Below the pieces are notes generated by a model. The model worked only from the letters and a program-made list of their open reading frames with translations, had not been told where the DNA came from and ran no database searches. Below are positions 44,759 to 57,041 of a DNA stretch of 64,000 nucleotides, in pieces. Positions within the stretch are counted from its first letter, which is position 1. Each line of letters begins with the position of its first letter. Both the position numbers and the translations under genes were made by a program. Source of the stretch: Nelumbo lutea (taxonomy: Eukaryota > Streptophyta > Magnoliopsida > Proteales > Nelumbonaceae); assembly GCA_022828595.1 (NCBI GenBank), contig JAKGHH010000004.1, positions 58,629,421 to 58,693,420 on the forward strand, written 5' to 3'.

Positions 44759-46474
44759 CACTTAGGTCTAATAGGTTATAAGTCAGACTCCCATACTATC
44801 CACATGTTTCTCAAACACTTTTTGTGTTAGTGGCTTGGTTAATGGGTCTGCAACATTTTCTGTTGATGCTACCTTCTGAATCAGGATGTCCCATCTTCCA
44901 ACTATCTCCTACAGTACATGGTACTTCCTCTCGATGTTCTTTGACTTTGAGTGGGCTCGTGGCTCCTTATCCTGAGCAATGGCTCAAGTGTTGTCACACA
45001 ACAATGGAATGGGTGGTGTGCTAGATGGAACTACTCTTAATTCCTGAATGAACTTCTTCATCCAAACGGCTTTCTTTGGCAGCTTCACTTGTAGCAATGT
45101 ACTCGGCATCGGTTGTGAAATCTGTAGTGGACCCCTGTTTGCTATTTTTCCAGCTAACAACACATGATCCTATCGTGAAGATATAACCAGATGTAGACTT
45201 TCTATCATCTAGATCCGATTGGAAATCAGCATCAGTATACCCCTGGATCTGTAGTAAACTACCGTCGAATACCAGACAAAATTCTTTTGTCCTTTGAAGG
45301 TATTTTAATATGTTTTTCACAGCAGTCCAATGCTCTTGCCCTGGGTTAGATTGGTATCTGCTTACCACACTCACTACTTGAGAAATGTCAAGACGAGTGC
45401 ATAGCATGACATACATGATGCTCCCTATGGCTGAGGCATAGGGAATCTCTTTCATGCCCTCAATTTCTTCGGGAGTCTTGGGAGTCATACCCTTGGAGAG
45501 AGTGACTCCGTGTCTGAAAGAAACATTTTCTTTCTTTGAGTTCTCTATACTGTATCTTTTGACAATCTTGTCAATGTAAGCAGATTGGGATAATCTTATT
45601 ATCCTCTTCGATCTATCTTTATAGAGTCGAAGACCCCAATATGTAGGAGGCTTATCCAAGGTCTTCTATGAAAAATTGCAATGAAAGCCACACTTTCACC
45701 ATAATTAACATTCCTACATCATTCCCAATGAGTAGAATATCATCTATATACAGAACCAAGAACATAACTTATCAACACTGATCTTCCTATAAACACAGGG
45801 CTCATCCGAATTTTGCTCAAAGTTAAATTGTTTGACGGTAGAGTCAAAACGGATGTGCCAACTCGTAGAAACTTGTTTAAGTCCATATATGGAATGGTTG
45901 ATTTTACATACCATGTGTTCCTAAACTGCAGCTATGAAACCTTATGGTTGATGCATATAGATATCTTCAGTAAGATCTCCATTTAGGAACGTGGTTTTGA
46001 TATCCATTTCCCAAATCTCGTAGTCATGGTACGCTGCTATAGCTAACAGAATCCTAATGGATTTAAGCATGGCCATAGGTGAAAATGTTTCCTCATAATC
46101 GATTCCCTCTTTCTGATTGTACCCTTTCGCCACAAGACGAGCCTTGTAGGTCTCAACTTTACCGTCAGGGTCCTTCTTCCTCTTATATATCCATTTGCAA
46201 CCAATTGCCTTTACCACTAGGGGCGGATCTACTAGAGTTCAGACTACATTGATCTTCATTGAGTCCATCTCAACTCTCATGGCATCTACCCACTTCAAGG
46301 AATCTATGTCCAACATAGCTTCCGAATAAGTCACAGGATCCTCCTCACTGGTCGTGGCTTCCACCAAGTAATTTTCTTGGTCATAGCCGTAATGAATTGG
46401 AGGCCTGGAAACCTTGGTAGATCTTCTAGGTTGGATATTTTCTAGAGCTGGTGGGACATCTCCCACTACCCCTG

Positions 46475-47223
46475 TGTCACGGTCTAACATAGGCTTAGCC
46501 TTGCCTACGCTTGGCAGGCTTATGTTAAGGGACACCACCGTCCTTTTTGCCTGTAAGATTTTTGGGAGAACTGATGTCATCTTCAGGCAGATCACCAAAA
46601 GCTTAACGTACTTTTTGAGGAAGGGTGGTCAACCTCCTTGGGTGCCAAACCTTGGCACTCCTAGACCAACTTCCCTTGCAGGGCGGCCCTGGTTAATGGC
46701 TAGCATGGCTACCAGGGTTCCTCATGGGCGCACACAAGCTCATGGGGACAGTGCATGGACCGGCACTGCGTTGCTGACACTCAAGGGAGGCATGCGGGCT
46801 TGGCTCAAGCATGACCCTTCACCACACCAGCCCCTTGCCCAAGCTGATCGAGCTATCCCGTTGCCCCTAGCGCACGGGTGTGTTTCGGCCCAAGCGGTTG
46901 CCTATCAACATGGCACACAGGTGGCCATCATCATCGGTATACAGGAGACCCTTCACATCGGTGCCAAGTCACCTCTTCGGCCCACAGTTGCCTCACATTA
47001 TGGCCATTCCCCTTTAGCATGTAAGTGGCGCTTCCCATGGACCGGTCAGAGCCAACCGAGTGCCCCGACCATGCGACTTGAGGTCATGATCCAGTGCTAT
47101 TGACCTTGGTGGAGTCATCTCATCGGGCAACTCGTAGCCTCTAAGCACACAAAGGCTTGTCCTAGCCTGCCTTGACCTAGATGCCGCACGGGCTTCTTCC
47201 GCTGTAGAACTACCTCGTGACAG
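46475..47223 (+). repeat. 5' LTR of K
   Basis: TGTCACGGTCTAAC ... CTCGTGACA with short inverted ends TGTCAC/GTGACA. The 229-codon frame at 46,414-47,103 runs from Copia sequence into this LTR and is fortuitous. Confidence 0.9.
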
Positions 47224-47225
47224 TT

Positions 47226-47237
47226 GGTATCAGAGCG
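47226..47237 (+). promoter_or_regulatory. Primer binding site of K
   Basis: TGGTATCAGAGC, exact complement of the usual initiator-methionine tRNA 3' end, two bases after the LTR. Confidence 0.88.
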
Positions 47238-48217
47238 ATCTAGCCAATTGATGCCACAGTTGGTGTCAAGCAGATTAGCCCAAAGTTAATTGAAGTGGTA
47301 ATCATGACAAGCAGCATTGTGGGGTGTGGTCCTTAGGCACTCCCACCCAGGATCGAGCAGATTTCAGATCAAGCCTGGCAAGAGGCCATTCTTTGTTCGT
47401 GTCCCCATGCCAATGACCCTGAAAACAGCTTCCCTTGTGGGAGCAGACGCATTGGTTGCTGTACTCAGATGGGGGCAGACACGTGAGTCTTGATAGGAAT
47501 GTGGGTACACTGGCCGTTGGAGCATGACAGCCCTACACCAGCAATGCATCTAGTGGACATGCTCAGTTCAACGAGGCGGAACATTCGCAGCAACAACTCT
47601 CAACACAAGGTGAGTGCATGTTCGGCAACATCAAGGGTAAAAGTTGCCACACTCGCACTCAAAGCGGTCAGGTCTCCTTGAGGCAGTAGCAGTGGGGCCC
47701 CCTCAGAGCGAAGAGGTAGCCCAAGTCGGCATGGTGAAGTGTAGTTTCGAGGGACAAGAGATGATAAGCCATGGACTAGGATTGAGTAACCCACACATGG
47801 CGAGTTGAAGCCTACAGGCCAACATGGTGAAAGGGTACCTAGGACACATCACCAACAAGAGGAGTAGACTTATCAGCATGTTCGGTAGCACCACCGAAAA
47901 TCTACCAAGAAGACGGTCGAGCTTTGGGGTAAGATGATACATGGGGCGGACCTCTGCAAAGCACACATCCAATTTCTTCGAGGGCCCTTCTCACACAATT
48001 CAACGACATAGCCATTGCGCAGTTTGAGTAACCTCGACACAGGGGGTGAAGTCCAGGCAGGCCGGCATGATGAAATAGTCTCATCCCCATTAATGGACAC
48101 CAATATAAGCAAAGACCCGGGTTGGCCAGGCGAGCCTAGGAACTGGCAAACAAGTGGATGGCACAGGACACAGACACCCATTCATGTGAAGACCATTGTC
48201 ATAGACAACAATGAATT
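47238..48217 (+). other. Interior of K, no recognised protein
   Basis: About 1 kb, GC-rich, with only short frames (longest about 100 codons on the reverse strand at 48,181-47,873). None resembles gag, protease, RT or integrase. Confidence 0.6.
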
Positions 48218-48230
48218 GAGTGGGGGAGCC
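48218..48230 (+). promoter_or_regulatory. Polypurine tract of K
   Basis: GAGTGGGGGAGCC directly before the 3' LTR. Confidence 0.8.
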
Positions 48231-48984
48231 TGTCACGGTCTGACCCAGGCTTAGCCTTGCCTACGCTTGACAAGCTTACGTTAAGGGACCCCACCATCAT
48301 TTTCGCCTATAAGATTTTTGGGAGAACTGATGTCATCTTCAGGCAGATCACCTAAAGCTTAACATACTCTTTGAGGAGGGGCGGTCAACCTCCTTGGGTG
48401 CCTAACCTTGGCACTCATAAACCAACTTCCCTTGCGAGGCAGCCCTAGTTAATGGCTAGCATGGCTACCAGGGTTCCTCATGGGCGCACACATGCTCATG
48501 GGGACAGTGCATGGACCGGCACTGCGCTGCCGACACTCATGGGAGGCTTGGCATGCGGGCTTGGCTCAAGCATAACCCTTTACCTTGCCAGCCCCTTCCC
48601 CAAGCTGATTGAGCTACCCCATTGCCTCTAGCGCAAGGGTGTGTTTCGGCTCAAGTGGTTGCCTCTCAACATGGCACACCAGTGCCCATCATCATCGGCA
48701 TACGGGAGACCCTTCACATTGGTGCCAAGTCACCTCTTCGGTGCACAGTCACCTCACATCATGGCCGTCCCCCTTTAGCATGTAAGTGGCACCTCCCATG
48801 GACCGGACAGAGCTAGCCGAGTGCCTTGGCCATGCGACTAGAGGTCATGATCCAGTGCTAGTGACCTTGGTGGAGCCATCTCATCGGGCAACTCCTAGCC
48901 TCCAAGCACACAAAGGCTTGTCCTAGCCTACCTTGGCCTAGATGCCGCACGGGCTTCTTCCGCTGTAGAACTACTCCTGTGACA
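48231..48984 (+). repeat. 3' LTR of K
   Basis: Aligns with the 5' LTR over its whole length with small indels, including AATGGCTAGCATGGCTACCA and CCGCACGGGCTTCTTCCGCT. It ends TGTGACA. Confidence 0.9.
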
Positions 48985-51150
48985 CATGGGCTCTCCTCAT
49001 CAAGAACAACTTCCTGATGAAGATTATCCAGGGTGTAATCTTCCTCTAGGAAGTGGGCATTTTAACTGCAAAACACCTTTTGCTCTTTTGGATCATAGAA
49101 CAAGTAACCTAGAGAGCTTTTGGGGTAACCTTCAAATAGGCAACGGTTGGTCTTGAATTCCAATTTGTTAGCACTAGTTCTTTTAACATGTGCTGAACAA
49201 GCCCAAATTTTCAAATATCTCACACTTGGTTTCTTACCGATCCATAGCTCATACGGAGTCTTAGGAACGGATTTGGTTAGAACCCAGTTCAGCACGTAAA
49301 TCGCAATCTCCAATGCGAAACCCCAAAAGGATGTAGATAACTCTGAGTGGACGAGAAGTGATCAGACCATATCTAATAAAATCTGATTTCTCCTTTCAAA
49401 CACACAGTTTAATTGTGGTGTAGCAGAAGGAGCTAGTTATGATACAATCCCATTTTCCTTTAAATAGTTCCCGAATTCGTCAAAGAGATACCCGTTGCCC
49501 CGATCTGATCGAAGGGTCTTAATTTCTCTCCTTAACTATTTCTTGACTTCTTGTCTAAATTCTTTGAACTTTTCAAAAGATTAAAACTTATGTCTCATTA
49601 GGTACACGTAAACACACCGTGAATAGTCATTGGTAAAGGTTATGAAATAAACATGCTAGTTACATGTCCTAACATTCAAGGGACCACATACATTAGTATG
49701 TATCAAGTCAAGTGTGCTTGTAGATCTTTCGGGCTTCCCTGTAAATGGTTGCTTCGTCATCTTACCCTGAAGGCAAAGTTCACAGGTTGGAAGATCTTCT
49801 ACAGTTAGAAAATGCAAAGGACCATCATTTACAAACCTTGTGATACGATCTATGTTGATGTGGCCAAGTCGGTAATGCCGCGGGCACGTAGGATTAATTG
49901 TATCACGAGCCCTCTTCTTGGGGATTATCTTTGATGTAGTTTCGGTAATGTTTGTTTCCAGAGAAGGATGGAGAACATAAAAACCGTTCTCAAGTTCTCC
50001 ATATGTGAGGAATTTGTTATTCCATTTAATAATAATCACATTATTGAATAAGATAGAATAACCATCCATGCACAATTTTGAGAAAAAATCAAATTTCTTC
50101 TTAAATTAGGTACAAAAAGACAAACTTTAAATACAATTTCTCATTCTCTAAAAACTAGTTTTACAATTCCTATGGCTATAGCTGGAATTGTTGTAGAAGT
50201 CCCCAAGTAGAGCGTCATTTCTCTGTCACTCAGTCTTCTGATTATCTTGAACCCCTGTAGTGAGTTATACACATGAGTTGAAGCCCCGAATTCAATACAC
50301 TAGGAAGTAGAAGTGACCAACAAATTGGTCCCTATGATAAAAGATTTGAAATTACCTTGTTTCTTAGCCTCCAGGTATTGAGGACAATTCCTCTTCCAAT
50401 GGCTCATCTGCTTGCAAAAGTGACAGGCATCCGATGTCTTATCCTTCTTCTGATTTTTAGTTTGCTACCCTTTTTCTAAGCCTTCCTTTTAGCCTTCGGC
50501 TTTTTCTTGCCCGATTTTCCACCTTCAACAAGTATGGCTATTGGCTTATCCGTCTGAATCAGTTTTTCAGCCCTCTGCAACATATTTCTAAGTTCCTAAA
50601 GACTAACGTTTAGCTTATTCATGTTGTAATTCATGATAAACTAATTGAAGGACAAAGGTAAGGAATTGAGGATAACATCAACTTTGGTGTTATGATCTAG
50701 CCCTGACCCGAGAGCCTCTAGTTCATTGATATAACCCATCATCTTTAGACAATGGTCATGAACCTCTTGGTTCTCGGTCATCTTTGCGGTCATAAACAAT
50801 TTTAAGACCTTCTGACGAGTAGAATGGTTCTGCTCTTCATACATAGTCTTCAGACTATCCAATATATAGTCTTCAGACCTTTTGTCATTGTATCGGATTG
50901 TCTAAAGAGGCTATAATGTAACACCGGGCAAGAGAGTTTTTCTCTTCTCAATCTTGATACTCTCTTCTTCAAGCCTCAGAAGCCCTATCACCCGGACGTC
51001 CAAGGCAGGATTCTTAGCAACTTTGTCCAATTTCTCAGATGTTAGAACCAACATAAGGTTTCGGAACCAGTTAGTATAATTAGGGACCTTGAGTTTGTTA
51101 TTATCCAATAATTTGGTGAAGTTTTCGTTTGCCATTTCTGGTAAAGGCAA

Positions 51151-52044
51151 GGCATATTTATTAGTTCACAACTTGAATTGATTCATGTTTACTACATAGA
51201 TATGGCGTTTAATCTATGTTCCATTTTCATTTATTCTCCTTTGAGATTTCCCTCCTATCTCAGTGACGGAAATTGCGAACTGTCTTTAAAAATGTGGGAA
51301 ACCACATACAGTGCATAGAGCCAATTGTTTCAGCTTCATAACCCTACTACCTTCTAGGATCATATCCATTCATGTAATGAGCTTTCCCTTTGGCCTCTAT
51401 TAGATAAGGTTCATTACCATTTTAGGTTAAACATTTCTATCCAGTAAGTGTTTATCCATCATACTCGTGAACGCTAAGGTACTATGAGAGAGTCTTCCAT
51501 TTTAGGATAGACCCCCCTCCCCACATCAGTCTATGATGCCCTTATCATCTTATGAAACAATCCAATAGATCCAACAGCAAATGGATAGCCCAATTTTATG
51601 ATGCATCTCCTCATTACTAAAGGATCCATCTTCATGCTAATGATGGAAGGCCTTTATAGAGTTCATCATATGAATCTTCCAATCACCTGCACTTATATTT
51701 TCAAGAGGGAATGTATAATTATGCCCTAGATTTGTTCAGGTCAAACCAAAGTGTTTTCCACTGGCTTTCATAAAGCCAGATTTAGATGGACCCTAAACGG
51801 CTAGGGTTCCACACGACTTCTCTTGGGGAGGAAGCTGATGTTCGGCACACCATGCAGGGAGATCATCCAATGATCTTAAGGACACCATGGCAATGGTGTG
51901 CATTCAGCCATGGTGTGTGAAAGAGCCAGTATCGAATCAACATGGGCCAAGTGCTTATGGCCCGTGAATGTAGCACACCACACATCCATACATCACATGC
52001 ATGAAAACCATAACTAATCCAATCAATTAAATAACTGTAAAACC
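51151..52044 (-). other. Leader of Copia B, gag-proximal part
   Basis: Non-coding leader matching that of A (12,089-12,890) up to about 51,970, then continuing where A is deleted. No gene. Confidence 0.7.
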
Positions 52045-53420
52045 TGATGAGACTAAAAATTATCATATTTTTATCCCGAAATATTTTGTTTTTTATACTG
52101 AATTAGTACTTAATTGGATTCATTATTCTTGTATTCCGGTTCAGGGCATGAAAGAAGGCATCAAGAGAAAAGCAAGGCAAATCGGATGATTTTTCATAGT
52201 TTCGGCACCGTTAAGTAATTTGGGCCTAACTCTTGTATCCGAGATCCGATTGGGGTGATTCAAGACTCATTGGAAATATAAGAGAGAAAGATACAACTTT
52301 CATGCTTTGGGCTTTCACAGATTCGGCCTGCATCGAGGTCAAATCTGGGCCCGAAGTCGGGGAAAATTCGTACAAAGGCCCAATTCGCAACAGAAGCCCA
52401 ACTTGCAGAAAAGCCTCGCAACAGCCTAATTCGCAGAGGAAGCCTAATACGAATTCAAGAACAAAAAACTGGGAAGAGTCCTACCAGATTTAAATTTGTG
52501 ATGTAATCCTAGAAAGATAAAGAGATTGAGTTCACTAGATAAAGAGTTAAGAGTAGGATTAGATTAGGACTTTCTATTTTTGAAAGATAAACTTCAAGGA
52601 GTTGGAGACCGCCCCCTCCCCCTAAAGCTATATAAAGGGATGGGGGGCGGACTAGTGAGATCAATGAAAAAAAAGCAGAGGATCAATCAATCTATCAAGC
52701 AAGAAGACTTCAAGAAGGAGGTGGCGGCAAAGAGAAGAGGAGATCTTAGCTCCAAGGGCGATACCATGAGTTCTTTCTTTCCTCTTGTTTGCTTTATTTC
52801 CTCTAGTATGAGCTGATTTATTTGTAGCTAGGGCTGTGGAAAGCCTAACCATAACAATGAATACATTTTTATTCTGATTTATCCAAGATCATGACTTTCA
52901 TATAGTCCATGAATTATCTTGCTTAATGCGATTAGGAGTGACCATCTCTTAATTGATTAGGTTTATGTGAATAAATCGAGAGAGGAAGTCATATAGCAGA
53001 CCAAATAATTCAGGTTGTGAATTGAATGGTATATAGTCGAGAGATCGAAGGGTTACCTGATAGAAGTAGATTTGATATATCTTGAGAAAGAATATTAAAT
53101 AAAATTGGAAAAACTTCAACTTATGGGAATGACAAATTATCTTGAGTAATCTCAGACATTAATATTCATTGGAATGGTTTGGCGAACCAAAGATCCTAGC
53201 GAATTCAATCAATCGTTGCATACTTCAGTATTGGTTACTCTTGCTCTTGTTTCTTTTTCTATTTTTTAGTAGTTCTTATTCTTGAATCTGAAATTCGATT
53301 GTCCAACAAACAAAGGAAGGCTGTGGTTCTAATACTTATTTTGTTAAATCCCCGTGGGAATGATATTTTTATACTACTTGATAACTAGTGCACTTGCTAG
53401 GGTTATATATATAGCTATCA
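52045..53420 (+). mobile_element. Solo LTR of an Athila-like Gypsy inside B leader
   Basis: TGATGAGACTAAAAATTATC ... ATAGCTATCA, flanked by AAACC on both sides (52,040-52,044 and 53,421-53,425). Its first 400 bases resemble the H LTR in the opposite orientation (shared AGGCATCAAGAG-, GAGGTCAAATCTGGGCCCG- and CAATTCGCA-type blocks). TATA is at 52,629. No internal sequence remains. Confidence 0.92.
52629..52637 (+). promoter_or_regulatory. TATA box in Athila-like solo LTR
   Basis: TATATAAAG in the solo LTR, followed by a G-rich stretch and purine-rich transcript sequence. Confidence 0.6.
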
Positions 53421-53425
53421 AAACC

Positions 53426-54320
53426 CATAAATAAAGCCCATTTAATTCCATAATATTATCAATTAATATTATCTAGGTATATGGCTGAACTGCAAAAGGC
53501 AGTTCGACCCATGTAGCTTTGATGCTGAATTGGGCTAAAGCAGTTTTAACAGGTCAAAATTGTGTTTTACAGATATGAACCGAATTGCATCTTGCAACTA
53601 ACCATCAATCCCTCGCCCTATGAAGGAAACTTTAGGGCTGAAAACAGCCCCCATCGAACCATAGATTCGGTCCAACCAGTTTGGTCCAATCTGGTTTGAA
53701 TGGGTCTAGGGTTTGATGTTTAATTCAAGATACAATTCAAGAAGATGATCTGAAATTAAATAACTGATAAATGACATTCAAGAATCAGTGAACAAACACA
53801 AAAGGGGGTTGTTCGCAAGGCTGCAACCCTACAAAGCAAAATTAGTTCGCAGATTGCAATTTCCATTACTGCAATTCGCAGATCGCAGATTTCTTATCTG
53901 TGCAAGTTTTCTCCTCCACGTGAACCAGCTTCGTCTTCCATGAAATAAAATAGAAAAAAACCTAAATGTTTCTATTAATATTACATCAGAATCAAATCCT
54001 ATATATCCCGTCTAAAAATAAATAAAAAAAAAATTATTTACAAACCAAGAATGAAATAGAATAAATCAGCAGGTGCGCAGATTTCTTGTGCCAATAAAAG
54101 AAATTGATCTCCCCCATATGAACAACCAAAACTTCAAGAAATATAAATAGAATAGTTCTAAATATACTACAGAAAATAAAAGATTTAATTTCAGATCAAT
54201 TGCCCAAAACTGGGAACCGATTTCCTAGAAAAAAATGCTAACTGTGCAAATCGGGTAGAACACCTTCTTTCCATTTGCGCAGATTCAGATATGGTTTAAT
54301 TCGGTTCAAGATTTGAACCT
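53426..54320 (-). other. Leader of Copia B, primer-proximal part
   Basis: Non-coding DNA between the solo LTR and the primer site, AT-rich near 53,940-54,200. No gene. Confidence 0.65.
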
Positions 54321-54332
54321 AGCTCTGATACC
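54321..54332 (-). promoter_or_regulatory. Primer binding site of B
   Basis: Reverse strand TGGTATCAGAGC, exact initiator-methionine tRNA complement, one base after the 5' LTR end. Confidence 0.92.
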
Positions 54333-54333
54333 A

Positions 54334-55998
54334 CTGAAGGGATGAGAGATCCATCATATGGATGGCTGAACCGTGTAGGAAGGCTAGGTGAAATTTAAAA
54401 AATTTCTCTTTCTCATCTGGGAATTGCATTCCCTATTTTAGAAATCTGCATTTTCAAGGATCAATCTTGAACTAAAACCGGACTAGATTTGAAACCAAAA
54501 GGGAGGAGAGGGATATACCTGATACGAAGTAGCAGTAACTCCCAATGAAGGTGTTCACGCCCAAGGAGAAAACCAAAACCCGCTTCCACTGAATATGACA
54601 CAGTGTGTGGTGAAACAAGATCAGCAGGACAGCTATTCAGCAAGAACCGAATTCTTCAGCAAGAATGGAGTAGAGGGTTGGTGAGCACGACTTCAGATTG
54701 CTTCTTCTACCAAAAGCAATATCAAGAACAATTCTTGATCACTCCCACAAGTGGAGATCGAACTAGGTAGGGGCAGCAACAACAGGGAAGAACTCTGCAG
54801 ATTTCTGTGGTGTGTAACTAAGGATTTCACCCCCTTTATTTATAGCCTTCTCGGGATCAGCCTCTTAATCCAATTAGGAGAGAGTTCCTTAATCCAAATC
54901 TGATATTTGGATCTGGAATCTTGAATGGATAAGACTTATCTTATCCTTCAGCTACTCCTAATTAGATAATAAATCCTATCGTGCCTCCTTTTAATTAACT
55001 GACTTAAGCCAGTTTGAATTGGGCTTTAGGTCCATTAAGTTTATTTGCTCACTTAACCTCTTAACCTGCTGCCCAGTTGGTTCTCTTTGTATGGCGTGGG
55101 ACCCAAACATTGATCTACACATCAACCACATGGATTCAGCCCATCCTTTGTTACAAGGCCTGGCCGAATTCACTATAGGACACAGTGAACCCCTGAGTCC
55201 ATCACCATGGACCTCTCAACCCATAATGATCAAACACTACCCGACAAGAGAGAACCTCTCCCTCGGCTACAAGGAACAGTGCTGCACTCTCTACTTACAT
55301 GGATCCCGTGAATTAAAACCTTTTGCAAACATTTTGAAACCTTAATATATGTATGTATATCTCTATATAAATATATTTTGCAAAAACAAATTTCAATGGT
55401 TGAAATCAAATGACAGTAGTTTAGGTTTCCATGAGAGATCACATTCCCCGATCATTCACTTTGTATGACAAAGGGGCTGATCCTGTCACTATGATCACCC
55501 ACTCAGATGAATTCTCGGACTGTCCCAACATACCCAAGTTTTGACCCCTCTAAGGATTTCACTGATTGGCATATCAAAGACAGTCCAATCCGACACCTAG
55601 TGCAGTATCATAATTGAGTGTAGGGGTCAGGTGTAACATTCTAGTTTTGCCCATTTATCTCCAAGGTCCAAGGCAATATTGGAATTCTAGTCCGGTTCAA
55701 GGTTTCAAGAAAACCCACACTGCATGTACCTCAGGTCTCACCATGGCAGTTGTGACAAGCCACCCTAACCAACTTGGCGGCACATCAGTGTCAGCCTTGA
55801 CAGGATAAATCTTCCCAGATCTATCCAACGGCTATGAAGATTCTAAACTAACATGAGTCTCATAAGTGTCTATTTTAAGGGTATTACACATAAACACACC
55901 AAAACACATGAATCAATTATGTACTTTTTTATTCATTTACAATAAATGTCATCAAGTACATCAACCTGATTAGAGATAAGAGCATACACTATCTAACA
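54334..55998 (-). repeat. 5' LTR of B
   Basis: 1665 bases, TGTTAGATAG ... ATCCCTTCA on the reverse strand. The TATA region (reverse strand GGCTATAAATAAAGG, about 54,830-54,846) is intact. It is shorter than the solo LTR at 24,248 by internal gaps. Confidence 0.9.
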
Positions 55999-56430
55999 AT
56001 TGATGTGCCACCAAGTTGGTTGGGGTGATTTGTCTCAGCTGCCAGGGTGAGACCTGAAGTACATGCAGTGTGGGTTTTCTTGAAACCCTAAAGTAGACCA
56101 AATTCTAGTATTGCCCCAGACCTTGAAGATAGATGGGCAAAACTGGAATTCTATACATGAACCCTAGACTCGATTATGGTACTACACTAGATGTCATATT
56201 GGGTTGTCTTTGATATGCCAATCAGTGAGATCGTTGACCGGGTCAAAACCTGTGTATGTTGGGGCAGCCCGAGAATTCACCTGAGTGGGTGATCATAGTG
56301 ATAGGATTAGCCCCTTTGTCGGACAAAGTGAATGATTGGGCAATGCACTCTCTTTGATGGAAACCTAAACTGTCGGTAGTTGATTTCAAACGTTGAAGTT
56401 TGTTTGTGCAAAATATATTTATATAGAGAT

Positions 56431-56452
56431 ACACACACACACACACACACAT
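56431..56452 (+). repeat. (AC)n microsatellite in D
   Basis: Eleven AC dinucleotides inside the D LTR, at a place where the other family LTRs have TA-rich text. Confidence 0.9.
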
Positions 56453-57032
56453 ATATTATTGTTTCAAAATGTTTGCAAAAGGTTTTAATTCTTGGGATCT
56501 ATGTGAATAGAGAGTGCAACACTATACCTTGAAGCCGAGGGAGAGGTTTTCTCTTGTCAGGCAGTGTTTGATGATTATGGGTTGAAAGGTTAAGTGTAAG
56601 ACCATTAAAGGTAATACTTAATGGGTTAATCTTGCATCTGCCCACAGTTGTTGAGTTTTATAAGGTAGATAGATCCAAGAACCATTTAGTGTAAATGTTG
56701 GGCCCACTAAGAACCCATGGTTATGGACTCAGGGGTTCACTGTCTCCTATAGTGAATTCAGTCAAGCCTTGTAACAAAGGTTGGGCTGAACCCATGTGGC
56801 TGATTTGTAGATCAATGTTAGGGTCCCACGCCATACAAATTAATGGGCCTAAGGCCCAATTCGAACTAGGCTTAAGTTAATTAATTAAAAGGGGGCAAAT
56901 TCAATTTTAAACTTATCAGGATTTGCTGAAGGGTAAGATAAGTCTTATCCATTTAATAGTCCAGATCCAAATATAAGATTTGGATTAGGAAACTCTCTCC
57001 TAATTAGATTAGGAGGTTGATCCAGAGAAGGC

Positions 57033-57041
57033 TATAAATAG
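57033..57041 (+). promoter_or_regulatory. TATA box in D LTR
   Basis: TATAAATAG in the D LTR, aligned with the TATA positions of B and the solo LTR. Confidence 0.6.

Larger units (their letters stand above)
46475..48984 (+). mobile_element. Element K: 2.5-kb non-autonomous LTR retrotransposon
   Basis: Two LTRs of about 750 bases (46,475-47,223 and 48,231-48,984), starting TGTCACGGTCT and ending GTGACA. A methionine-tRNA primer site follows the left LTR, and a polypurine tract GAGTGGGGGAGCC precedes the right one. The 1.0-kb interior has no gag or pol similarity. GC content is clearly higher than in its surroundings. The host Copia frame resumes at 48,985. Flanking 5-mers CCCTG and CATGG do not match, so the target duplication is unclear. 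Confidence 0.88.
44759..51150 (-). pseudogene. Copia gag-pol polyprotein relic (B), split by K
   Basis: Reverse-strand order: UBN2-type gag (51,150-50,641; MANENFTKLLDNNKL, KVPNYTNWFRNLMLV); zinc knuckle CHFCKQMSHWKRNC, intact, near 50,430; and protease with IEFGASTHVYNS, where the catalytic DSG is EFG. The pre-integrase domain (50,075-49,656) has CELCLQGKMTKQPF. The integrase core has HTNVCGPL, its first catalytic Asp changed to Asn. After K (48,984-46,475) come RT (46,598-45,942; IGCKWIYKRK) and RT/RNase H (45,659-45,021; GYTDADFQSDLDDRKSTSGY). The FVDD box near 45,735 is damaged. Many stops and frameshifts. Confidence 0.88.
39183..55998 (-). mobile_element. Element B: near-complete Copia retrotransposon carrying three nested insertions
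   Basis: Flanked by ATTGA on both sides (39,178-39,182 and 55,999-56,003). Reverse-strand order: 5' LTR (55,998-54,334), primer site, leader (with a solo LTR inserted), gag-pol (51,150-44,757, with K inserted), and 3' LTR (44,747-39,183, with H inserted). Termini are TGTTAGATAG and ATCCCTTCA. Same family as A and D. The perfect target duplication shows that the ends are original even though the interior is heavily modified. Confidence 0.93.

Noticed and set aside
46414..47103. 229-codon open frame on the plus strand, the second longest in the window
   Set aside because: It starts in reverse-strand Copia sequence and runs through K's LTR. Composition and context show a chance frame in GC-rich LTR DNA.
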